A stretch of DNA of 64,000 nt from Oreohelix idahoensis (Eukaryota > Mollusca > Gastropoda > Stylommatophora > Oreohelicidae), in contig JAMPIV010004462.1 of NCBI GenBank assembly GCA_024509875.1, positions 62,001 through 126,000 of the forward strand, read 5' to 3'. The notes under the pieces were generated by a model, which was not told the DNA's origin, ran no database searches, and saw only the letters and a program-made list of their open reading frames with translations. Below are positions 32,564 to 43,206 of the stretch, one piece after another; positions within the stretch are counted from its first letter, which is position 1, and each line of letters starts with the position of its first letter. The position numbers and the translations under genes are program-made.

Positions 32564-34214
32564 TGTGGTAAAGTGGGATGTTATAAATATTTATAGGGGA
32601 CTTAGTGTACTGACTGAGATCAGCTGTGAAGGTATCTGTATCTAATAAGTGTGGTGTATTACAGATGACCTTACTTGCTACCACATTTATACCTCAGTCA
32701 GAATTATTCTGGAATATTGTGATGACTACGTTGAATGTCTAAGGTTATGAAAATGATGAAGTGTAAGTCACAACAACAACAGACAGATAAACAATTTACT
32801 TTATTCCACAACACTTTACAACACTGTGACACTCACACACATATAACACTCTATAAGACTATCTTAAATGAGTCAAGTGTAAAGTTTCAAATATATATGT
32901 AATAATTCCTTTCAATAATGGATATCCTGATTCAACTACACAGTGAACCAGGAATCACAATCAAATGTAATTACAATTTGTATGTACACAATTTATATAT
33001 GTGATCTTTGTATTGACATATTTTATTAGTATTATCCTATGTGTGTAAGTTGTGAAGTAGTACTATGAGGTAATACTGGTTTTGTTTTTCAAGCTAGATT
33101 GTTGTTTGTCATCATGACTTCAAGTGTTTGATTATCGTGGAAATAGTATTGGGAAAAGTTCACAGTTCCTGTCATTTGAAACAATTTATTGTCCCTCTGT
33201 GTTTAATATAATGTCAATTTTAGAGGGGGCACATAATGTTGAGCTGCTCTGGCCACAGAAGCTTATCTTTCGTATTGGCGGCAGGAAAAGACTCCTCTGC
33301 TCGATTGCTTCACTGTGTTCTGGAGACACCTCACTGGTCGCTATCTGGACCAAGGAGTATGCTGTCAGCCTCTGGATTCAGCAAAACTCAGACCAAGTGC
33401 TGCTTCAATAACTTAGGACCACGGTCCCTGAAACAAGAAGGTTGTACCTCCTACTTCAGAACTAATTTATAATCTATTTCCACACTGAACACAATACATA
33501 ACAAACACTGAGTTCAGAGCGGTAGGCCAACTGCTAGCTTCATCTGAAACAATTTACACCAGTATACTCCTCCCTAATGGTTACTACGCCTCTGCAATTC
33601 CAGCATTAGTTCTTTCTAGTCAATAAGATAGGTGTCAGTGTACTGTCAGACTAATGTCAGGATTTCAGACGTAAAACAGTATTGAGTCATGTTTCCTAAT
33701 AAGCATTAACCAGGTTTTTTAAAACCTTACCGTGTATTGGTAGTGTTTTTTATCACTGTCTATTTGAAAAAAAAGCTAGTGCTTCATGCCTTTCGCGTTA
33801 GGGGTGGCATTAATTGTATATCGCGAGACGCGTGTTAGTGTTGCATGCGTTCCTGCTTTCAGCCCTCCCTCTTTCTATCCTAATTCCATCTGTCTTTTCA
33901 TTACGCAGTGTATAAAATGAAATTAATGCTAGTATTAATTTAGGTCATTAATCAGCTTGCGTATCGCAAGGTTTTCTTAGAAATGCAGTAAACGTTTTAT
34001 TGTTTTGTGGAAACGCGTGTATGCTGCTATAGGCTTTACTATCAACGTGGAAACGTTACAATTTGCAGACGAAGTAGAAAAAAGAAGGATTTTTGTACGC
34101 CATTGTGACAGCACTGTGCTTTTACCATTTCTCTTTCCTTTTATCGAATTAATGCGTTAGGTTTTACAATTTACTTTTTAATTTATATATGTGTATCTAG
34201 AATGTCTCACGACA
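32564..34214 (-). repeat. 5' LTR of element B (1,651 bp variant)
   Basis: It starts TGTGGTAA and ends CACGACA on the plus strand. It is colinear with the 2,452-bp LTR of element A except for one ~800-bp absence between GTGTACTGT and ACTAATGTCAGG (in A: about 20,925-21,728). It is otherwise roughly 90-95% similar by eye. Confidence 0.9.
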
Positions 34215-34516
34215 CCATGTTCATTTCCTTCGCCGTCAGCACAGCAGCCGATCTGAATTTGGCTAGATCTGCCATACTATATCACACAATTTAACAATGA
34301 GTAAGGTAAATAACAAAGTGTAATTACTAAGGTACTATACTAATTAATTAATTAATTACCACTGGCTGTGAAGATTCATCAACTTTTACTTTCCACTTTT
34401 AATTTTAGGGACACTGTTAAATTTATACAACTTATGCCCCCAATAGTTTAATTCCCAGACCAAGAGACCCCAATATCTTTGATAAACCTAATCCCGGACA
34501 AGAGCTACCCAATATT
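34215..34516 (-). pseudogene. Gag start and leader of Gypsy element C, cut by element B
   Basis: The minus strand from 34,275 reads MADLAKFRSAA(x)5EM, the same gag start as element B, and is cut off by the LTR of B at 34,214. The ~240-bp leader upstream holds primer-site-like words: TGGGTAGCTCTTGTCCGGGA just inside the LTR and a second TGGGGTCTCTTGGTCTGGGA, perhaps a duplicated site. Only 20 codons remain. Confidence 0.7.
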
Positions 34517-36855
34517 TGTAGTGGTTTTTGATGTTATTGTATGGTTGCTATGTTACCTAGTGTACTGGATGAGGTCAGCTGTGAAGGCTTCTGAAGATAA
34601 AAGTTTATGTGTGTTACAGAATGCCTTTCTGCTACCACTTACGACCTCAAACAGACTTATTCTGCTATTATGTATGTTAGCTACGTTAAATGTCTAGGGT
34701 AATGGAATGTGATGTGTAAGTAATTAAATACACAGACACACACATGTAAATACTAAGTCTAATAATAATAATAAGCTCTATGATCAAATTGACTAACACT
34801 GGCTTTAGAAGTTTAGATTTTACAATTTTTTGAATTTATTTAGTCCTGAACCAAATGTTTCTTCTGGTCAGGACGTATGAAACAATATGTATTTATCAAT
34901 AAAAGTGCATATATATATATATATTGAATAATCAAATGAAATTTTTGTACACAGATATATTGTTACATTGGTTAATATTAATACTAACTACAGAGTCTTT
35001 AGAAAACTAGCACTGGATGTCTAGTTGGGGTGGTGTCATCATGCCCAATCTCTGTTTATAATGTTCATTGTCCTTGAAATATGGACTGAGTTATAATGTT
35101 TATACAACAAGATTTTATTTCTTTATTTATTGTATTTGTGGAATAGCTTGATGAATCTACAGCAGGCCAGGTTTCCACTTATCTGGCCTGTGACGATGCA
35201 GTAAAGAATTCAAGTGGCCCACTCCTCACAGTAACTGGAGTAAAATAGTGGCTTCCAAATCATCCACTCATAGATCTCTTCACAAGCATCTGACACTAGT
35301 GTGGTGCCAGACCAGAAACTCTGAAACCAAAATTTGTGCCATGTGTCAACACTCTGCCTACTGCACAACTTTTTACACATAACAACGAAAAAACATTACA
35401 AAGATTGGGTCAGATCTCTCTGACCAACTAAGCACATCTCACCCAGGTGTTATCAAATAGTACTAGTTTCTCATGACTGCATTGCATTCGAAATATGTTC
35501 AATAGTTTCCTCTTCCATCCAATAAGGTGGGTGATATGTTCCCACTGATTTCAAATATAGATCTGTCTTCCATAGTCTTAGATATGTTTTCCTATATTAT
35601 TTGTTTGTCTTTAGGCCCTGAACTGCTGCTGGGGACCTAGAGTAAGCACTCACTTGTCGTAATCATTTTTCATGACATGGCAGTATCAATCACTCAAAAT
35701 ATTAAAATTAAAAAAGGTAAATGCTTTTTCCCTTACCACAATTCAAAATTGAGAACACAGTTAAGTTGTACTAGCAAAACTCAGCTGAGCTGCTGGCTAG
35801 ATTAAGGCGCCCCACTGATAATATTTCATATTTCCAGGAAATCACACCTCCAGCATTAACGAACTGTGTCAATGGACAGTCTTCTTCAAAATGGCACTAG
35901 CGGGCGTCTTTCATTCTATAATATAAAACTTCTGTCCAATCAGCGGACTTCCCCTCTACCTTTCAAATATTCAAACTACAAATGTCCAATTTCGGTCCAG
36001 TCTCAGTCTAGTGTGTAGTATTTTTCTGTCGGTCTGTCAGTCCCAACTTGGCTTTTCCCAAAATTACACTTGTTTTTGGACGAAACTACAAGAAAAAACT
36101 ACACAAATTTTGGTCTCCCCTACTTCTAAGATTTTATGCTAAGTTATTTTTAGCTACTATCCTCCTACCCTGCCCCTAGTCCACCTGCAGTTTGTTTTTG
36201 CATTTTTAGTCTCAAGGACGTCAAAATGTAACTTTAGTGAAAATATGCACAAAAAACTGTCTGCTAGTCTGTGGTGAACAATACAGTCTTTCGTCAATAT
36301 CTTTCGTGTTATCTGTCCGTCTGTGTAATTAAAAGTATATTATTTCTCAGATTAAGATGGGCTATCAAACTAGCTAGTTTTTATTCTCCTAAACTTATTA
36401 TTAAGAAAAAAACCTACTTTTTTCAAGGTTAGTTTTGAAATTTGTTTTTGAACCTTCGTGTACGGCGTTTGCCGCTATATTTAAACTAAAACGACCAATT
36501 ACCGTAAACCGTCCAAGATACGTCTGTTTCTAACAAGAGCTAAGGTCGTTTTTTTGTCCATTTCCTTACATTGTGTCAACTAGTGGCGTAATTTTTTCTT
36601 TAAACTACAAATTGCGTCTTTTAGTCTTTAGATTCAAACACGTGTTCAGACCGTCACATTTTTTTTCTTTCACCTCCGTTTCTACCCCGTCTAAAAGGAT
36701 AGGTCGTTTAGTCTGCATGTTCTAACTAGTTAGTTTCAATGGCGCTAGAAAACGCCGGCATGGGCGAGAATGTATCAGCGTACCTTACCTATATTTTTAT
36801 CCCCACATGTTATTTTACCTGTTTACTTTATAAATGGAGGAATTTTAACGTTGTA
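34517..36855 (-). repeat. Diverged LTR of element C (outer boundary uncertain)
   Basis: It begins TGTAGTGG directly after the primer-site word. Near its start it aligns with the LTR of element A: TAGTGTACTGGATGAGGTCAG versus TAGTGTACTGACTGAGATCAG, then GCTACCACTTA and AATGTCTAGGGTAATG. The rest is only loosely similar (for example CCAATCAGCGG near 35,937). A short AT run lies at about 34,909-34,924. The far end is set at the start of the LINE fragment near 36,855, where TTTTAACGTTGTATCAC resembles the end of the solo LTR at 45,777. Confidence 0.6.
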
Positions 36856-37144
36856 TCACTGTAATTTCACCACAAGCCATCTAAACCGTATCAACCCTCA
36901 GCACCTACCCATGTGTAGACACTGCTCTCATCCCTATGAAATAACCAGACACCTCCTCATGGAATGTCCATCACTCACAAACGCCAGGAAAAAACGTTTA
37001 CAGACACCTCTGACAGTCACCAACTCACTATACGGAACGTTAAAACAACTGCAGAAAACCTGCACTTTTTTAAGAATGGCATTGGGCTGCCAAGAGTAGA
37101 TATGCTCAGCAGCATGGGATATCGACAACAACAATAACAACAAT
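36855..37144 (+). pseudogene. C-terminal zinc-knuckle tail and 3' end of a Jockey/I-like LINE
   Basis: The reading frame gives CNFTTSHLNRINPQHLPMC, then CRHC, ITRHLLMECPSL and ALGCQE before a stop near 37,099. CxxC, H and C are arranged as in the last domain of Jockey/I-group ORF2. The 3' UTR ends in a CAACAACAATAACAACAA tail at 37,126-37,144, typical of LINE 3' termini. It directly abuts the cut end of LINE F on the other strand. Confidence 0.8.
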
Positions 37145-37154
37145 TCCCAGGGTG

Positions 37155-38640
37155 GTATTTTGCGTCTATATTTATTACTATTTTTAATTGTGTTTGATAG
37201 TTCTTTGAGCTGCGTTAGATCTTCTATAGTTCTCCACCCTGTTGGATATCTATCTTTATTTAAGGGGACGTCCCATACACTTGGTTGGTTTTTGACAAAT
37301 GCTTTATGTGCTGGGTGGGTCGCTTCTTGTGCTACTTTACTCCAATAATTTAATCTTAGTTCTTTCCGTCTTAGACCAAGGGGTTGTATGCCAAGAGCTA
37401 CTTCTAGCGCTTCTACTAGTGTCGATATAAATGCACCTGTAATGGTTCTCATGGCTGCATTTTGAATCTTGTCTAGTTTTGCTTTGTTAGAAGCTGCAGC
37501 TGAGTCATAGACTATGCTGGCATAATCCAGTTTCCCCCTGATGAAAGACTTGTAGAACATAAGCATTATTTTATTGCTGGCCCCCCCATCCATTACTTTT
37601 TACAATCCTTAGTATATTTAGGGGTCCCCTACAGCTTTCTACTAAATTGTCTACATGTTTATTATAATTAAGTAGTTTATCTAAAGTTATGCCCAGAAAT
37701 CTTGTTGTTAAGGATGTACATATTTTCTGACCTTTAATGGTTATTTTGATTTTGTTATTTTTTTAAAATTTCCTTTGCTGAATGTCATACCTACTGTTTT
37801 GTTTACATTAATTTGGAAGCCCCAACTTTTCATCCACTTTGAAACTTTGTCTATTTGATTTTGAAGTTTTTTGTAAACATGGTCCAAGTTTTTTCCAGAT
37901 CGCCAAATGGCACAGTCATCTGTAAATTGTGATACTGCATTCTTTATGTCGTTAAATTCATCTGCTAAGTCATTTACAGCCATAGTGAAAACTGAAGGTG
38001 AAATCACTGATCCCTGAGGAATCCCATTCTGTTGTTCATATATATCTGACTTATCATTGTTTACCTGTACAGCAAAATACCTGTCCTGTAAAACGTTTTC
38101 TATATACCTATAGGTTTTACCAGTAATGCCAATCTTTTTCATTTTGTAAAGAGCTCCATCTCGCCAGCATTCATCATATGCTGTTGCGACATCTAGAAAA
38201 ACTGCTACTGTTTTCTCTTTTCTCTTGAATCCTAGCTTTACATCGTGTTCTAATCTTACTAGCTGGTCTACTGTACTTCTGTCTGCTCTAGACCCTGACT
38301 GGTTTGGGCTATATAACTGATTTTTTTCCAGGTAGAATTTAACTCTTTTGTTAACAACAGTTTTCAGTATTTTACCTAGTTGTGATGTTAAGGAGATAGG
38401 CCTATATGAACTTACATCATGGGCTTCCTTATTTGGTTTTAGGATGGGTACTATCATACTACTTTCCATGCTTTTGGTATCTTTCCTAAGCTCCAGATTT
38501 TGTTATAAAGGGAAGTTATTATGTTTATAGTTCTTTTGGGTACTTTCTTAAGGATTTCATAACTAAGTATATCTTGCCCTGAGGCAGTATTAGATTTATC
38601 TTTTATTGCATTAGTTACTTCTTCCTCTGTTATATCAGCA
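37155..38640 (-). pseudogene. LINE F ORF2, reverse transcriptase part
   Basis: Blocks in order: SSMIVPILKPNKEAHDVSSY, RPISLTSQLGKILKTVVNKR, QSGSRADRSTVDQLVRLEHD, TVAVFLDVATAYDECW (catalytic D), NGIPQGSVISPSVFTMAVND, SQFTDDCAIWRSG (F-T-D-D in place of the common FADD/YADD), WGFQINVNKT, then a thumb region KLDYASIVYDSAAASNKAKL and LGIQPLGLRRKELRLNYW. Frame breaks occur near 38,470, in the A-run at 37,745 and near 37,595. The two catalytic aspartates are intact. Confidence 0.88.
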
Positions 38641-40005
38641 TCTAAATAGTTTGTTTAATCTATCTGGTCTGGTAGTTCTTTTGAAAACTGTATCCTAAGT
38701 CTTTCTCTTCTCTCATTTTCTTCCTGTCCAAGACTACTTTTTGCACTGACTTTATAGAAATACTCGGCAAGGGCATTATCTTTTTCTTTATCTGTTTCTG
38801 CTCTCTTTGGTAGTTTGATTGTTGGCATTATTGTTTTCTTATTGTTCCCTTTGATTGCCTTAAGCTTTTTCCATACTTCTTTAATTTGAGTGCTAGGTTT
38901 AAGTGACTGACAAAACTCCTTCCAGTTAGTTTTTTTGGCTTTAAATATTATTCTGTTAGATTCATTCCTAATAAGTTTATACTCATCATAGTTTTCTTCT
39001 GTTCTGTTATTTCTATATTTTTGTAAGGCCCTTTTTCTTCTCTCATGAATTTCTGCACAGCTTTGATTCCACCAGGCAACTGGGTCTTTATTCTATTGAG
39101 TTTCTCTTTTTTTTTTTATTAATGTTATTTATTGGTTTAAGGTGCTGTGGCATATTTTTATTTGGTATATATTTTATTGCTATTTTCAGAATTTCATTGG
39201 TCAGTGTTTCTGCCCACAAGTCAGTATCATCTGATTCCATGTCTTTATATTCCATCCCCTCCAGCTCTGATTGGAAAGCTTCCCAGTTTGCTTTTTTATA
39301 GTTGAAAGTCGGTTTCTCTGGTTCTGGGTTTGGACTGACATTTTCATGCATGGTTATTATAATGGGCAGATGATCTGAGTTTGTGTCTTGTAACACTTCC
39401 CAATTTACATTCGCTAGGTTGTTAGTTGCTATACTTATGTCTATTGCTGAGTCTGCCCTGTTAGCTTGTGGATTAATTCTAGTTGCAGTTCCATCATTTA
39501 GTATTAGTAGTTCATTGTTTTCTATGAAGTCAAGTAGGCATTTTCCTGCATTGTCTGCATGTTGTCCACCCCAAGCATAATGATGGGAATTAAAATCGCC
39601 TACTATGACTGTTTTGGGGCCTAGTCTGGTGCTTATGGATAGTATTTCTTCATCTTTAATTGTGCCATCTTTAGCGTATACATTTAGGATTGTTATATTG
39701 TTTGGTTCAGCTGCTATAGTAACCTGGATACCTTCTATATTGGTTGTATTAAATACTTCCCAGTCTATAATTTTAAATTTTTCGCTAACTAAGACTGCGA
39801 CACCACCTCCTCTACCTTGTTTCCTATCGTGCCTAAGTATCTTAAAGCCCTTACAACTATATCTACTGTTTGGGTTTAAATGGGTCTCTTGAAGAGCATA
39901 TATAGCGGTAGTTCCTCCCGTCTCTGCTAGTAGGGGTGAAAAATTCTTTTTGATACCCCTACAATTCCACTGTATAATTCTAAATCCGTTGAACTTTAAC
40001 ATCAT
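38641..40005 (-). pseudogene. LINE F ORF2, apurinic-type endonuclease and linker
   Basis: Starts MMLKFNGFRIIQWNCRGIKK at 40,005. Exonuclease/endonuclease/phosphatase motifs follow: ALQETHL (catalytic E), VVGDFNSHHYAWGG (D and N), and SDHLPIIIT (the final D-H). This nuclease nicks target DNA to prime reverse transcription. The frame is open to about 39,088, where a run of A shifts it (INNKKKKK). The linker continues in another frame to about 38,640 (DPVAWWNQSCAEIHERR, WKEFCQSLKPSTQI). It lies 42 bases after the ORF1 stop. Confidence 0.88.
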
Positions 40006-40046
40006 CTAGTATCCCTTTTATTTTGGTTAAACTATCAAATTTGCTC

Positions 40047-41698
40047 TCATTCTGTATTTCCTGTACTCGTGGGCCCATTATCAACCATGTTTTCAAGAAA
40101 TTCCTCATTCAGGCTTGTCATTTTGTACCTAATTTTTTCCATTAAGTGTGGTAAAAGTACCTCAACTTGTTCTTTGATAGTTTCTTTGATAGTTTCTTCT
40201 AGGTTGCTTTTGTTTTCCTGTTGCCTTATGTTCTTTTTGACCACTTTCATATTTTCATCTAATACTACATTCACTTCAATCCCTATGTTAATCTCCTGTC
40301 TTTCACTTTCTATTCTTTTTAGTATTATTTCATTTTCCTCTTTTAGTTCAGACATTTTGACTAGTATTATTTCATTTTCTTCTTTAAGTACAGTCAGTTT
40401 AGCTACATCCTGGGAAATTTGGTGCTGTATGGCTTTCACTTCTTGAAGCAATGTCTCTGCACTTTTCTGCGCATTCCCATTTTTCAATGTTGTAGCTGAA
40501 CTGTCTGGCTGGCTGTTTTCTTTTGTTTTGTTAGTTACTTTCAGATCTTTTTCTTTTGACAGCTGCGTTTTAATAGTTTTAATTTCTTCTTTTACAGACT
40601 TGATTTCTTCTGCAACTTTACTGTTTGTGTTTTTTGTGTTTTCTTTTATTTCTTTAATTACTGTTTTAAATGGTGTTCTTGTTAAGATGGATTCTTTTAG
40701 TGCTCGTTTGGTTTGCTGGTACACTGGACAGCCCTGATACCTGGCACTGTGGTTCCCTTTGCAATTGATACACTTTCTGTTCCCATTTGCCTTTTCGTAG
40801 TCGGTATCTGCCTTTGCCTTTTCACACTGTGTAGAGGAGTGATTACTGGAGCAGTATCTACAAACTGTTCTCCCCTTACAATTGTTCCATGGCCGAATTT
40901 CAGACAGTTGGAGCACTGTAGCACAGGGGGAATGTAAGCTTCGGTGTGCTTCTTGGTTTTCCCAAATAGTAGCGTTTTAGGGGTTTCCCTCCCTTCTGCC
41001 GTTATTATAACCACTGGGGTTACAATACTCCCTTTCACCATTATTCTGTCCACGTGTACCAGCAAATGTTTTGCGAGGATGTTCATAACTTCTTCGCTTG
41101 AAAGGTTAGTGTTTATCCCTTTTAACACACATCTACTGGTCTCTTTTGCTAGCTCTATCTTTACTTTTATGTCGTGTGCAAGAGTCACTGTTTTTGCTTC
41201 TACTTTGAGTTCCTCTAACATCTCTTTTATTCTGTCACTCTGATTTGGGGTAATTATTATGCCAAAATGGGTTTTTAAAATTTTGGCTATCGCCTTTTTG
41301 CCTAACACAGGATCAAGGATGTTTATAATTTTGTCTTCATCTAGTGCCTTGATCTTGACAGCTTCACCAGCTTCTTGCGTTATCTTTAAACGACATATGT
41401 TTACTACATCTTTATTTTTGGAAACTGCCTGGGTTGCTATATGTCTTGAGTCTTTTTTGGTACTTTCATTGCTATTTTTTTGGTTAGTATTTTCTTCTAG
41501 TTTATCATGCCTGGTGTCCCTACCTTGGTTTTTAACTGCTTCTGCCCACGTTTTGCCTTCCTGTGTTGTTTTTATTTCTGAGCCTCCTTCCAGTTTTTCC
41601 CTTATTGTCTCTATCCTGTCCTCTATTTCTGTGTCTCTGATTTCAGTGTTCGGTATCCGGGCCAAAAGGGTTTTGGCAGAACCGCAGACTGGTGACAT
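40047..41698 (-). pseudogene. LINE F ORF1 (gag-like, three CCHC knuckles, coiled coil)
   Basis: The 5' part (41,698-~40,885) has an acidic/basic N-terminus and an RRM-like middle. It ends with the first zinc knuckle CSNCLKFGHG, inside which a 1-base shift occurs. The second frame (~40,900-40,047) carries the rest: CRYCSSNHSSTQC (CX2CX3HX4C), CINCKGNHSARYQGC (CX2CX3HX6C), and a long coiled coil (repeats of IKEIKENTKN and ELKEENEIILKRIESERQEI type). Jockey-group ORF1 proteins bind element RNA. Only one shift separates this from an intact gene. Confidence 0.85.
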
Positions 41699-41719
41699 GA
41701 AAAGACATTTCCACTCGCC

Positions 41720-43206
41720 TGTGGTCGCTTTTCCACGACTAAAACGACATTAGAAGAAAGACCGCTCCCCGCATGAAAGAGTTACGGTCGCTGCTAAGAA
41801 GACGATTTAAAAATGCATGCGGGAAGACACCTCATGGGCTGTCTAGAACACTGATTGATGTTGGCGGAGTCTGAATTTTACGTTAAACTTAAAGGAAAAG
41901 AAGAGGGGAGGCGAATAAAATCAACGATAAGAAAGGGGCGGTGCTAACGGTGAGAAAGTAACAGAATTTCTGAGTCAACTTACGACAGACAGACCAAAAA
42001 GCATATAGACCTAACAGAGTGTCCCATAAAGAGGAAATTAAGTCCCACACGTTGGTCAAAGACATTAGCAAGGGCTAATGATCTATTAGCTCTCGTTAAG
42101 GAAATCTAACAGTGAAAATCTTGATTGCAGTTTTCTTAAAGCAGACACATGTCAAAATAATGAGGTCTCACAGAGAGCGAGTGAGACAAAGAAAGAAAAC
42201 AATTATGTGTAGTAAAAGGAAGTACAATTAAGAAAACAAAGTAAAAAAAAAAATTAGCACATCAACAGCATTGGTTAGACTTTTCAGAAAAGAATTAACA
42301 AGAGCATGTTCTTTAAAAACAAATAGCATTAAGAGATGACGAAGAAAAACTATAAATAATACAGGAATTATCTTCAGGGATGTGCACACATTTGGTTGAC
42401 TTGTGAAAATTCTTTTAAAACCATACCAGTCACTCTTGAGGGTTTTATGAAAAATAGCATTCTTAAAAAGTGTATATGTGAAATTTGAATAACTTGTTCC
42501 TCCTTTTTTCCCTCAGTTAAGTAATATTTTGGATTAAATGTATATATCACAATGAATTATTTTAATCTCAGAAAACAAACATAAAACATGTACAACACAA
42601 ATAAAGGAATGAAATCGATTATTTCGATTTAACAGATTATTAAACGCTATAAAATTCACACAGCTTACTTTTAAGTCGCAATCAAGATGGTGTTAGTGTT
42701 GTTCTTCTAACACCTTCACGCGTAATCTCTGATCATGTAACTAGAAGTAACTTGTCGTGGCAAATCTGACACGAAGATTACATGTCAAATTGATCAGTCA
42801 TTTTTGAGACATTGCTGAACAGGAAAATGCTTTACAAATTTAAACTGACTGAACAAACTTTTGCTACAGTGAAGAGTAAAACTCAAATGCGGTAATCAGA
42901 TTACATACATTACACCTAGAATGGAAGCGGTGATTTTATGTTTAGGTTTCATAGATGCACGACACCAGCGCCATACTATGTTGTGTGCTTCAATTTGTAA
43001 CTGTATTTTCACCGGCAAGCTCACATTCTGACAAAGTCGTTTTGGTTAAGATCAAAGAGTATTTGGTGTACATTTTAGACATATTTTATTTATTATTACT
43101 TATCTCTTCTTTGTTGGCGAACCGATCATGCTAATTTAAGGAATCTATCCTCCGATCGGTAAAGCTAAAAAACAAAAAATATGGAGAAGTGAAGGGATGA
43201 GCTTTC
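41720..43206. other. Unassigned
   Basis: No family is recognised. The sequence is AT-rich with short A-runs. It may hold the 5' UTR of LINE F near its left edge. Confidence 0.35.

Larger units (their letters stand above)
27846..34214 (-). mobile_element. Gypsy (Gmr1-like) LTR retrotransposon B, defective, minus strand
   Basis: Relative of element A with the 1.65-kb LTR variant. Parts: truncated 3' LTR (27,846-28,844), internal region (28,845-32,563) and full 5' LTR (32,564-34,214). The internal map equals that of A but keeps the gag 5' end. Pol is missing the same pieces. The left end is lost against LINE copy X3, so no target duplication can be checked. Its 5' LTR abuts codon ~20 of the gag of element C, which indicates insertion into C. 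Confidence 0.9.
37145..41710 (-). mobile_element. Jockey/I-like non-LTR retrotransposon F, nearly full length but 3'-truncated
   Basis: ORF1 (gag-like) and ORF2 (endonuclease plus RT) are both present, with a handful of frameshifts mostly in A-runs. The element stops after the RT thumb region (RRKIPPWE at about 37,155), without RNase H and the C-terminal knuckle. The 5' limit is set near the ORF1 start because no UTR could be recognised. A LINE that keeps its 5' end but lacks the 3' end suggests a later deletion or inversion at 37,144/37,145. Confidence 0.85.
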
